Of a stretch of DNA of 64,000 nt, positions 45,449 through 55,254 are shown in pieces. This DNA comes from Methylococcus capsulatus str. Texas = ATCC 19069 (GTDB taxonomy: Bacteria; Pseudomonadota; Gammaproteobacteria; Methylococcales; Methylococcaceae): positions 51,928 through 115,927 of the forward strand of contig NZ_AUKJ01000018.1 of NCBI RefSeq assembly GCF_000424685.1, in the 5' to 3' direction. Within the stretch, counting starts at the first letter, position 1. Each line of letters opens with the position of its first letter. The notes under the pieces are model-generated. The model searched no databases. It was not told the DNA's origin and saw only the letters and a program-made list of their open reading frames with translations. The translations under genes and the position numbers were made by a program.

Positions 45449-48190
45449 TCAGGCCGTGATTCGGAACCGGAGAAAATCGGTGAGCCGCCGCGACTCATCG
45501 ACCTCGTCGTGGGGTAGCAGCAGATACTGCCAGGGCTTGCCCTGGACGCTCGCCGTGTACTCCGAGGCATGCCCGCACCACTGCACGGCGGCAGCGGCCT
45601 TGGCCTGAACCTCTTGGGTGTCGAGGTCGGCGCGCGCCTTGGTCTCCACCATGAAGATCGTGGTATCGGTTTCGGCCACGAAGTCGGGGATGTATTCCGG
45701 CTGCTCGGTACCCAGCTTGTAGTAGATCTGGAACTGCCCCTTCGCGGGCTTGAACCACCTGCTGGCGTCGCGTTCGAGGATGACGGCGAAGCGGCGCTCG
45801 CTGTCAGAGTCGAACTTCTGCAGCGGGTACAGACACTTCGTGAACCCGCCGAACAGCATTTGCTTGATGCGGCCCACATCCTCCACCGTTTCGCGGAAAT
45901 GGCGCGGGGGTTGTCCCGCCGTGGCGGTGTAGTTGCAGGGCTTCAGTTCCGTGAAGCCGCGACTGACCTGCACCTCGAACTCGGTCGCCTCCTCGAAGAA
46001 GTGCGCCATCATCTGGGCGTGGATTTCCCGCGCGATCAGGCGGCGATCCCGATCCAGCACACTGACTGCCTCGGACTCCGAGAGGTAACTCTGGAGATGC
46101 CTCACCATCTGGCCCGCGAGGTCGTAGAGCAGGTCGGCGTGGGTGAAGTAGTCGATGTCGTCGAAGTCCACCAGCGCGTGGACGATGTAGTCCTCTGGGC
46201 GCTGCTCTTTCAGGCCGATTTCCGCCGCCAGGGTGAACTGCTCGTTGGTGCGCAGCATCTGGCCGACGATCTCGCGCTCGCCCGGTTGCAGGCGAAGCTG
46301 GCTCACGTCCAGCGAGAACGGGCGAAAGCCGGTGGTGACCTCACCCTTGGGCACCACGGCAATGCGCGGGATGTCGATGGTCTGCTGAACGACGATCTCC
46401 GTCGTCTTCGCCACAACGACCGAAAGATCCAGTGCGGGAATGGCCTCATCCGCGCCCGTCAGCAGGTTGCCCTGCATCGGGCGCAAACGCTCCGTCACTT
46501 CCGCCTGAATGACCTTCTGCACCTCCGGCGTGAGCAACGCGCCACTGGTCGGCACCAAGTCGCGCTGCGTCTCCAGCTTGCCGATCACCTCCATGACCAC
46601 GCGCGCCGCCTGCTTCTCGGCTTCGGTGGTGAAAACCGGACCCTCACCCCCGGCCCCTCTCCCGCGAGCGGGAGAGGGGAGTGCAAGCCCCTCGCCCTCC
46701 GGGAGAGGGGTTGGGGTGAGGGCAGACAAGCCAAGGCGCACTGCCGCACCAGAGCCGACCTGCACGCTGACCTTCTTGTCGTCGGCACTGGGCGCGTCGA
46801 GGATGACCTGCTTCAGGCGGATCGGCGAATCGCCACGGTTGGCCTCGTCGATGATCTCCTGAAACTTGTCGTGCGCGACGATGTTCAGGCGATCCACCGC
46901 CGCCACGCCGGTGCGCTTGCCATAGGGCAGGCGCAGGCCGCGTCCGATGCTCTGCTCGATCAGCGTGCGGGCATTGGCGGCGCGCAGCGGCACGATGGTG
47001 TAGAGGTTGGTCACGTCCCAGCCCTCCTTGAGCATGTTGACGTGAATCACGATCTCGGTCGGCTCCTCCACGCGCTCCACGGCCAAGAGGCGCGCGATCA
47101 TCTCCTCCTCTTCTGCGCCGGTACGGCTGGAATCCACCTGGATCACCTTGCCCGCATAGCGGCCCTCGTAGAACTGCACCGACTCGATCAGCGACTTCAA
47201 TTGTGCCGCGTGCGTGGTGTCGCGCGCGATGACGAGCATGAAGGGCTTCACGGGCTTGACGCCGTTCTCGCGGGCATAGGTCAAGAGCTCCACTTTCGTG
47301 GTCTCGTGCAGGCGCACGCCGTCTTCCAGCTTGATCTTCTCCACTTCCTCCGGCGTGTGGTCGCTGGCCTTGAAGTTGCGCTGGGTGACCACGGCAGGCT
47401 CCTTGACAAAGCCGTCCTCCATCGCCCGTGCCAGCGGGTAGTGCATCACCACGTTCTTGAAAGGCACCGGCCCCCGGCTCGACTCCACGAAGGGCGTTGC
47501 CGTCACCTCCAGACCGAACAGCGGTTTCAGATCGTTGATGGCGCGCACGCCCGCGCTGGCGCGATAGCGGTGCGATTCATCCATCAGCAGCACCAGGTCA
47601 GGCAGGTTCGCCAGATGGTTGAAGTAACTGTCGCCCAGCACCTCGCGCATCCGCTTGATGCGCGGCTCGCGGCCGCCGCGCACTTCGGAATTGATCTTGG
47701 AGATGTTGAAGATGTTGACCCGCACTTCTCCGAACAGCTCGCCCGCCGCGATGTTTTGCTGGTCATAGTTGTCACCGGTAATGATGCGGGGCGATTGAAT
47801 GGCAAACTCACCAATGCCCTTGAACACATATTTGGGCGTATTGGGCGTGAAATCGGTGATCAGCTTGTTGTAGATGGTCAGGTTGGGCGCGAGCACGAAG
47901 AAGTTGTTGATGCCGTGCGCCAGATGCAGGTAGGCGATGAACGCGCCCATGAGCCGCGTCTTGCCAACGCCCGTGGCCAGCGCAAAGCACAGCGAGGGAA
48001 ATTCGCGCTCAAAGTCCTCCAGCGTGGGGAACTCGGCCTGCAAGGTGGACAGAATGGCCGACACGTCCCGCTGGTGACCGAGCATGTCCGGCGCGGCGTC
48101 CAGTGCACGTCTCAGGCGATCCAGGGATTCCGCCTGCGGCGGCCGCAGCGAGAGGCGGCCGGCGATGTGGTTTCGCACGCGGGCGTTCAT
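45449..48190 (-). CDS. res: Type III-like restriction enzyme, Res/helicase subunit
   Basis: 913 residues. Superfamily 2 helicase motifs: Walker A LATGVGKTRLMGAFI, the DESH box LLMDESHRYRAS, motif III LEVTATPF and motif VI EQSIGRGLRLPYGK. A C-terminal PD-(D/E)XK nuclease has PDFVAETD followed by MVETKAR. It would cut DNA not protected by the Mod encoded in the same operon. About residues 490-515, TPTPLPEGEGLALPS and the following Gly/Arg-rich stretch, come from an in-frame repeat copy at 46641-46722. Whether the enzyme still works with this insert is unknown. Confidence 0.85.
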   Translation of the reverse strand: MNARVRNHIAGRLSLRPPQAESLDRLRRALDAAPDMLGHQRDVSAILSTLQAEFPTLEDFEREFPSLCFALATGVGKTRLMGAFIAYLHLAHGINNFFVLAPNLTIYNKLITDFTPNTPKYVFKGIGEFAIQSPRIITGDNYDQQNIAAGELFGEVRVNIFNISKINSEVRGGREPRIKRMREVLGDSYFNHLANLPDLVLLMDESHRYRASAGVRAINDLKPLFGLEVTATPFVESSRGPVPFKNVVMHYPLARAMEDGFVKEPAVVTQRNFKASDHTPEEVEKIKLEDGVRLHETTKVELLTYARENGVKPVKPFMLVIARDTTHAAQLKSLIESVQFYEGRYAGKVIQVDSSRTGAEEEEMIARLLAVERVEEPTEIVIHVNMLKEGWDVTNLYTIVPLRAANARTLIEQSIGRGLRLPYGKRTGVAAVDRLNIVAHDKFQEIIDEANRGDSPIRLKQVILDAPSADDKKVSVQVGSGAAVRLGLSALTPTPLPEGEGLALPSPARGRGAGGEGPVFTTEAEKQAARVVMEVIGKLETQRDLVPTSGALLTPEVQKVIQAEVTERLRPMQGNLLTGADEAIPALDLSVVVAKTTEIVVQQTIDIPRIAVVPKGEVTTGFRPFSLDVSQLRLQPGEREIVGQMLRTNEQFTLAAEIGLKEQRPEDYIVHALVDFDDIDYFTHADLLYDLAGQMVRHLQSYLSESEAVSVLDRDRRLIAREIHAQMMAHFFEEATEFEVQVSRGFTELKPCNYTATAGQPPRHFRETVEDVGRIKQMLFGGFTKCLYPLQKFDSDSERRFAVILERDASRWFKPAKGQFQIYYKLGTEQPEYIPDFVAETDTTIFMVETKARADLDTQEVQAKAAAAVQWCGHASEYTASVQGKPWQYLLLPHDEVDESRRLTDFLRFRITA
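46641..46722. repeat. GC-rich palindromic repeat copy B, in frame inside res
   Basis: Outer inverted arms CCCTCACCCC (46641-46650) and GGGGTGAGGG (46713-46722) enclose two hairpins. The res frame stays open through the whole element. Confidence 0.85.
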
Positions 48191-48223
48191 GCGACACCCC
48201 AGGCTGTTGCAGCAGGCATGCTT

Positions 48224-48514
48224 TCAGACATCGACCACCTCCGCCTCGATGATGGTCTTGAGCGCCGGGCGCAGCGCCTTCTCGGTAACCAGATCGACCG
48301 GGCTGCCCAGCACATCCTCCAGATAAAACTGCACGCCGAAGTAACGCGCCGCGCTGGCCGGTCCATCGAAGGCCACCAGCACATCGATGTCGCTGTCCGC
48401 ACGCGCTTCGTCGCGTGCCGTGGAGCCGAACAGCGCCAGCCGCATTACCCCGAAACGCCGCTGCAACTCGGGTTTGGCTGCGGCAATTTTTCGCATCGCG
48501 TCTTTACGATTCAT
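48224..48514 (-). CDS. MNT-type minimal nucleotidyltransferase
   Basis: 96 residues from the ATG at 48514, which has AGGAGG seven bases upstream and overlaps the previous stop in an ATGA. The catalytic motif is LALFGSTARDEARADSDIDVLVAF, here given as two parts: GSTARDEA and SDIDVLV. Such MNT proteins are often antitoxins that AMPylate a HEPN toxin. No HEPN gene is adjacent; 33 bases downstream lies res. It may be a leftover antitoxin or a member of the defence operon. Confidence 0.85.
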   Translation of the reverse strand: MNRKDAMRKIAAAKPELQRRFGVMRLALFGSTARDEARADSDIDVLVAFDGPASAARYFGVQFYLEDVLGSPVDLVTEKALRPALKTIIEAEVVDV

Positions 48515-49053
48515 GCCATGGCCTCCTGGTTTTTCTCCCCTCTCCCGCTTGCGGGAGAGGGGCCGGGGGAGAGGGCCAAAATCTCCATTCGGATGCGCTC
48601 CAACACCGCCGCAGTCTCGCCCAAAACCTCGTTGTTCCAAAACCGCAGCACGGTAAATCCATGTTCCCGAAACCACGCATCCCGCCGTCGGTCGGATTCG
48701 CCACCGTGCTGCCCTCCGTCCACTTCGATGACCAACCCGTATTCCATGCAGACAAAATCAGCAATGTACGAACCGATTGGCTTCTGACGCTTGAACTTCA
48801 ACCCCATGAAACGACGGGCGCGCAGGTGATACCAAAGCCGTTGCTCGGCCTCGGTCTGGTTTGCTCTTAGAAATTTGGCACGTTCAAGCTGATTCACCCT
48901 CTCCCCAACCCCTCTCCCGCCAGCGGGAGAGGGGCATGCAGATGCCGAAATTGGCCAGTTCGGTACAGACGCTCTCCCGCAAGCGGGAGAAGGGCAGGTC
49001 AAGGTACTGCCCACCTCGACGGTGGAAGCTGGATCGGATTTTTTATTTGTCAT
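48511..49053 (-). CDS. DUF559 endonuclease-like protein framed by repeat peptides
   Basis: 180 residues from the ATG at 49053, which overlaps the mod end by 11 bases. The middle (about 60-155) is a DUF559/Vsr-like fold with AKFLRANQTEAEQRLW, RRFMGLKFKRQKPIG, YIADFVCMEYGLVIEVDG and FWNNEVLGE; the acidic and Gln/His residues (EVDGGQH) fit a nuclease core. Both ends are made of translated repeat: residues about 18-50 (CPSPACGRASV, CPSPAGGRGVGERV) and the tail LSPGPSPASGRGE. It may start later than shown. A role with the type III system is inferred from position. Confidence 0.75.
   Translation of the reverse strand: MTNKKSDPASTVEVGSTLTCPSPACGRASVPNWPISASACPSPAGGRGVGERVNQLERAKFLRANQTEAEQRLWYHLRARRFMGLKFKRQKPIGSYIADFVCMEYGLVIEVDGGQHGGESDRRRDAWFREHGFTVLRFWNNEVLGETAAVLERIRMEILALSPGPSPASGRGEKNQEAMA
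48535..48575. repeat. GC-rich palindromic repeat copy C
   Basis: CTCCCCTCTCCCGC and GCGGGAGAGGGG form a tight hairpin, followed by a CCGGGGGAGAGGG tail. It encodes the last residues of the DUF559 protein. Confidence 0.85.
48895..48934. repeat. GC-rich palindromic repeat copy D
   Basis: CACCCTCTCCCCAACC followed by the CCTCTCCCGC / GCGGGAGAGG hairpin; translated within the DUF559 protein's N-terminus. It is in opposite orientation to copy C. Confidence 0.85.
48971..48994. repeat. GC-rich palindromic repeat copy E (short)
   Basis: Only the central hairpin remains: GCTCTCCCGC, two bases, GCGGGAGAAGGG. Confidence 0.7.
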
Positions 49054-50854
49054 CGGATTCGTCGAACAAATCGGCGGTGCGCTGTGGTCTGGCTTGGCAC
49101 AAGTCATACCCCTGTCCCGTATCAGATGGCGAATGATTCCCCCCTTCTTCCGCTTGCGCTGGCAGCATTTTCGCCTTTCTCCCCTCTCCCGCTTGCGGTG
49201 ACGGCATCCCAGTCTTTCTCCCCTCTCCCGCTGGCGGGAGAGGGGCCGGGGGAGAGGGTGCCATCGGCAGGTTCGCCACGTTCAAGCTGTAGTCGTCATG
49301 GCCCCATTCGCAGCGCGCCAGCACCATCTTTGGAATCTTCTTCAGCGTCAGGTTCGGCCAGCGTTCCGCCGCCTGCGCCGCCGTCACCCCCCGGAAGGCG
49401 GAGCAGCACACGAGCAGGCTGCGGTCGGCGCCCACTTCTTCGGACAGCGCCTGCAACTGGTCGGCGGACAGGTTCTGCGTGGTGACATAGATGAAATCCC
49501 GCTCGCTGGAATGCCCGTGCTGCCACCACAGCACCTCGGAAGGCGCGTAGGTGAAGCCTTCCAGCTTGGCGAGCGCCTCGGCCAGCATGGCGGCGTTGTA
49601 CTCCGGGTTGATGACCGGATTGCCCCAGCGGTCGTTGACGATCAGCGTGGGCGCGAGCCGGTAGTAGCGAAAACCGCCGCCGCCTTGCCAGCCTACGGCT
49701 TTCGTGATGCCGCCGGGGTCTTCGCCATTGATGACTTTCTTCAGGCGCGGGATGATGTGGGTGTGGCAACTCTCCTCAAGCTCAACCATGATCCATCTGC
49801 GCCCCATCTTGTGAGCAACAGCACCAGTAGTCCCGGATCCGGCAAAAGAGTCCAAAACTAAATCACCAGCATTTGTCGAGATATGCAAAATCAGTCGAAG
49901 CAGTTCCTCTGGCTTTGGCGTTGAAAACGGCTCGATATCTGGCAAAAGTTTTCTTAGATGATCCCGCTTCGCCGACTGATTAGACCCCGCTTCTTCGGCG
50001 GGCCACCAGGTTCTCGGTACAACACCGTCCTGAACATCGGTCAAATAGCGCTTGATCAATGGCATCCCATCCCCGTTAGCGCCGAAATAGACTCGCCCCT
50101 CAGCACGAGCTCTCTCGAAACTTTCCTTCGAGAAGCGCCAGTAGTTGCCCTTTGGAGGCAATACGACTCTTCCTGATGGCAGAGTTATTGGATACAACAA
50201 CGACTCTCCGCCGCTTTTTGCAGTACCGTTATCCCCCTGTAACCAAGGCCCCCTTGGATCATTGTCAGGGTTTCGGTATCGAGCCTTTTGACTCTCTGTA
50301 CGAGGAAGGGGGTTGCGCACCTTCTTCCAGATATCACGATTCTTCACAAACAGCAGTACGTGGTCATGTGCGCTTGAAATATCCGTATCGTTTCGACGCC
50401 CCTTATCCTTTTCCCATGCAAAGCTACTAACAAAATTCGCTCGACCGAATATCTCATCACACAAAACCTTGAGGTAATGGCATTCGTTGTCATCGATGGT
50501 GATCCACAACGAGCCATCCTCCGACAACAGCCGCTTGATGATCTCCAGCCGGTCGCGCATCAGACCTAGCCAGATGGAATGCTCCAGCCCGTCGTCGTAA
50601 TGGGTGAAGGCGCTGCCGGTGTTGTAGGGCGGGTCGATGAACACGCATTTGACCTTGCCCGAAAACTCCTGCTCCAACGCCTTTAGCGCGAGGAGGTTGT
50701 CCCCGAAGATCAGCCGGTTGTCGAAGAGGTCGTTCTCGCTGACGCGGTGCCTGGCGTGGTAGGACTTGTCCGGGTCTTCGAGCAGGATGCGCGGCTCAAG
50801 CTTGGGGCGCTTTTCTTTACCTATCCAGGTCAATTCCAGCTTTTGCTTGGTCAT
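49043..50854 (-). CDS. mod: Type III-like DNA adenine methyltransferase, Mod subunit
   Basis: 603 residues from the ATG at 50854; a TTG at 50860 is an alternative. Motif IV (VFIDPPYNTG) comes before motif I (LVLDSFAGSGTTGAVA), the order of the beta-class enzymes used by type III systems. It should methylate one strand at the site that Res checks. Bases 49800-50450, which include the likely target-recognition part, are clearly richer in A+T. The C-terminal tail (about residues 535-580, PSPPAPLPPAGEG and PSPQAGEGR) is translated repeat. Confidence 0.9.
   Translation of the reverse strand: MTKQKLELTWIGKEKRPKLEPRILLEDPDKSYHARHRVSENDLFDNRLIFGDNLLALKALEQEFSGKVKCVFIDPPYNTGSAFTHYDDGLEHSIWLGLMRDRLEIIKRLLSEDGSLWITIDDNECHYLKVLCDEIFGRANFVSSFAWEKDKGRRNDTDISSAHDHVLLFVKNRDIWKKVRNPLPRTESQKARYRNPDNDPRGPWLQGDNGTAKSGGESLLYPITLPSGRVVLPPKGNYWRFSKESFERARAEGRVYFGANGDGMPLIKRYLTDVQDGVVPRTWWPAEEAGSNQSAKRDHLRKLLPDIEPFSTPKPEELLRLILHISTNAGDLVLDSFAGSGTTGAVAHKMGRRWIMVELEESCHTHIIPRLKKVINGEDPGGITKAVGWQGGGGFRYYRLAPTLIVNDRWGNPVINPEYNAAMLAEALAKLEGFTYAPSEVLWWQHGHSSERDFIYVTTQNLSADQLQALSEEVGADRSLLVCCSAFRGVTAAQAAERWPNLTLKKIPKMVLARCEWGHDDYSLNVANLPMAPSPPAPLPPAGEGRKTGMPSPQAGEGRKAKMLPAQAEEGGNHSPSDTGQGYDLCQARPQRTADLFDESDDK
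49141..49258. repeat. GC-rich palindromic repeat cluster F in mod 3' end
   Basis: Three units: a decayed one at 49141-49166, a half unit at 49178-49196 and an intact one at 49217-49258 that matches copy C almost base for base. Together they encode the Pro/Gly-rich tail of Mod. Confidence 0.8.
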
Positions 50855-50856
50855 GT

Positions 50857-51441
50857 TCAATCGTTCAGGTTCAGAAAATCCAGCACATAGGGGTCGCGCA
50901 GAAAGTCTTTCGCGGTTTCTGCCAAGGGCGCGGTGTTCTCTCTTGCCTCGGCTTCGACAATGGCCTTTTCTTTGCTGGCGAGCAGGCGTTCGTAATAGAG
51001 CACGCCGATTTGTCGCTCCAGCGCCCGTACACTCCAGTTTTGCGCGACGGCTTCGCGCAGATACCAGTCACGGGCGGCTGGCTTTTCGATGCGCGCCAGC
51101 AGGTTGTAGTGCGACCAGCTCAATTCGAGAGACAGCGTCTCTCGAATCGGAAAGGCGAGGTAAAACCGCCGCATATTGCGCAGGTTGCTGATGTCGAACC
51201 CCTTGCCGAACAGCGCCGTGAGCCGGGTGGAGAGCTGGGCCAGTTGTCCCTTGCCGTAGACCGCGCGAGCCTGCCCCTGCTGCTCGTGCTCCACGATCAG
51301 GCGGCCGATTTCCCAGTAGCAGGCCACCATGGCCTGATTGACGCTTTGCCGCACGCGGTTGCGGGCCTGTTGCACAATCTTTGCAATCTGGTCGATCAGG
51401 GGCTCCAGAACATCGGTTTGTTGGGCTGGGGGGCGCGTCAT
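50857..51441 (-). CDS. Truncated DUF1016 (YhcG-type) protein, N-terminal domain only
   Basis: 194 residues from the ATG at 51441, in an ATGA overlap with the preceding helicase remnant. The DUF1016 N-terminal domain is clear: QARNRVRQSVNQAMVACYWE, GRLIVEHEQQG, FDISNLRNMRRFYLAFP and WSHYNLLARI. It stops right after DFLRDPYVLDFLNLND, where full-length YhcG proteins continue into a PD-(D/E)XK nuclease domain. The nuclease part is absent, and mod begins within three bases. It may be a decayed nuclease or a stand-alone regulator. Confidence 0.82.
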   Translation of the reverse strand: MTRPPAQQTDVLEPLIDQIAKIVQQARNRVRQSVNQAMVACYWEIGRLIVEHEQQGQARAVYGKGQLAQLSTRLTALFGKGFDISNLRNMRRFYLAFPIRETLSLELSWSHYNLLARIEKPAARDWYLREAVAQNWSVRALERQIGVLYYERLLASKEKAIVEAEARENTAPLAETAKDFLRDPYVLDFLNLND

Positions 51442-52945
51442 CTCAACTCCCATTCGATGGTGAACAACGTGCGCTCGTCCACCTGCTGCTGGAGCTGCGC
51501 CTCCAACTGGCTGATGAGGTCGTTGCGCTCGGCCTCGACTTCATCCTGCCGAAGGAACAACTCGCGGCGCAGCTTGCTGCGCTTGCCTTCAAGTTCGCGC
51601 TGCTTCTTCTGCCATGACAGCTTTTCTTCCAGCGTGGGCGAAGTCGCGGCGGTGCGGCGTACTTCCTTGATCTCGCGGTCGATCTCCTTGATCTCCTGCT
51701 CAAGACCCAGCTTCAGGTCGTCCGCCCACGCATCCAGCTTCTGAACTTCCTGCTCGAAGTAGCCGAGGTTGCGTTGATTGATCTCCCGCAGCAACTGGGT
51801 TCGTCGATTCTCCACGTCTGCCGCCAGCGCGGCGTTGCCCGCGTCGTTGAACAGGCCTGCCGCTCGTGTGGTGGCAGGCAAGCGCAGCAGCTTCTCCGGG
51901 TCTTCTTCGGCCAATACGTCACCGTCGGTGGTGATGGCTGCGACTAAGAGGTGCTGCTCCTCCTGATTGCCCAAGGCAACGACTTCAAGCAACTTGCATG
52001 TGAGCCACCCGGCCTTACCGCGATAGGGCTCCAGGGTGCTGACCCTGGTGCCATAAGCGTCGTAGTCGAACACCAGTTTTGCGCTGTCGAGCTTTCGGGA
52101 CTTGGCCTGCTGCGTGACCCATTGCGCCAGCGGATGATGGATGCGGTACAGGTGAGCCTCGCCGGAACGGCGCGGCAGTTCGTAGCGGCCCAGGGGGATG
52201 TCGGCATCCGGCCCGCCCTCTCCCCCAGCCACCTTTCCGCCTGCGGGCGAGGGGAGCCGATACAGGGTGAAACCATCGTCATCGAAGTCGGCGCAGCCGC
52301 CCAGCTCCGCCCGGGTGAGGTCCATCAGCATGCGCTCGAAGCGGTTACGCGCGCTTCGGCTGTCCTCGGCGCGGACGCGGAGCTTGTCCTGCACTTCCTC
52401 GTCGAAGTTCTCCAGCAGGATCTGGCGCGTCTTGACCATCGCCTCGTTGATTTCGCTGGAGAGGTCGAGCTGGAGCCGTTCGAAGCTGGCCTTGATTTCG
52501 TCCGGATTCCGGCAGTTCTGGTAGATGTCGGCGATGCGGCGCTCGAAGTCCACGCCGGAGCCAGCAGAACTGCAGGTTGATGCCTTCCGCGCCCGCTTCG
52601 GTGGCGATCATCACCGTGTCGCGTTCCTTTGCATACGGTGGAGAGTCGTTCGCGCAAAGCACCGAAGGCTAAGCAGTCAAGGTCGCCAAAGACACGGTCG
52701 TCGATGAGGCTGACGAGGCCCGCCTCGATGGTCTTTCCGAGGCCCACTTCGTCGGCGAGGATGACGCCGCGCGAAAGCGGATTGCGGCAGGCGAACAGGG
52801 CGGCATCGACCTGATGCGGATTGAGATCCACCTGGGAATCGACCAGCGTCGAGGCCAGCGACTCCACGGTGTCGCCTGCCGCGCGGCGGGTGAGCAGCCA
52901 GGCGATGTATTGGCTTTGGTGTGGCGTCAGGGGCTGCGGGGTCAT
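51438..52945 (-). pseudogene. SNF2/DEAD-type helicase, broken into three frames
   Basis: The N-terminus begins at the ATG at 52945 (TPQPLTPHQSQYIAWLL) and includes Walker A GVILADEVGLGKTIEAGLV. Right after it the homology jumps to a late helicase region: at about 52620 another frame has motif V (VMIATEAGAEGINLQFC). From about 52565 a third frame carries the C-terminal region (VDFERRIADIYQNCRNPDEI, then a long coiled coil ending IEWELR). The whole motor core between motifs I and V, and the motif VI region, are missing. A repeat copy lies in the C-terminal part. The last 371 codons from 52553 remain open and may still be translated. Confidence 0.85.
52213..52254. repeat. GC-rich palindromic repeat copy G, in helicase remnant
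   Basis: A diverged unit read in frame as PSPAGGKVAGGEGG. It shows the same CCCTCTCCC and GCGAGGGG arms. Confidence 0.65.
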
Positions 52946-53393
52946 CAATGGTGGCCTTCCCTCGATACGTTCCCGGGCGGGCTTGGTTCGCCGGTTCCGC
53001 TCCAGGCATCCTTTCTGCCGATGCCCTCGGTCGGCCGGCGATCCGAGCCCGGAGCGGCGAAACCGTGAGGACTTCCGGTTGGGACTTTTTTCTCCCGGCT
53101 TAGGGGGAACCGCAGGAACGGTCATCGTCACGTTTTGGCCGGTGTGGGACGCCGTCTGCAAAATCCGGGCGATTTTCCCATGCCGCCGCTTCATCGACCA
53201 GTGACCGGACGCGGTCCCATCCGGCACCGCCCGGATCGTCTCGAAGGGCTCCGGGAGGCGGGGAATTCACGGCAGGAGACAGTGTGTTGCCATTTCTTGA
53301 CACCCGTTGCGACCTTGGATTAAATGCGGAGGTTTTATCTCCGGCTATGGGTGTTTTCCCTGCGCCCAAAAGAAGACGAGCATCGACGAACCC
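52946..53393. other. Non-coding gap between defence island and edd
   Basis: No convincing gene was found in these 448 bases. Open frames here are not family-like. It holds the upstream side of the helicase remnant and, at its right end, the putative edd promoter and a leader of about 60 bases. Confidence 0.6.
53297..53325 (+). promoter_or_regulatory. Putative sigma-70 promoter of edd-eda
   Basis: TTGACA (53297-53302), a perfect -35 element, is followed after 17 bases by TTAAAT (53320-53325). It lies about 70 bases before the edd ATG. Confidence 0.55.
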
Positions 53394-55223
<1,830 letters not shown>

Positions 55224-55254
55224 GGCCCGTTCCTGCAACTGCAAGGAAAAAACC

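Larger units (their letters stand above)
45449..52945 (-). other. Restriction-modification / defence island
   Basis: Six minus-strand genes, most overlapping by four to eleven bases: helicase pseudogene, truncated DUF1016 gene, mod, DUF559 gene, MNT gene and res. They lie between the divergent zwf-pgl and edd-eda operons. Copies of a GC-rich palindromic repeat are concentrated here, and parts of mod are visibly richer in A+T than the flanks. No integrase, tRNA or direct-repeat boundary was recognised. Confidence 0.8.

Noticed and set aside
45569..48787. A 1072-codon plus-strand frame opposite res.
   Set aside because: Antisense shadow; the minus strand encodes clear helicase and nuclease motifs.
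48535..49258. The clustered repeats as a CRISPR array.
   Set aside because: Spacing is irregular, units differ in length and orientation, they lie in coding frames, and no cas gene is present.
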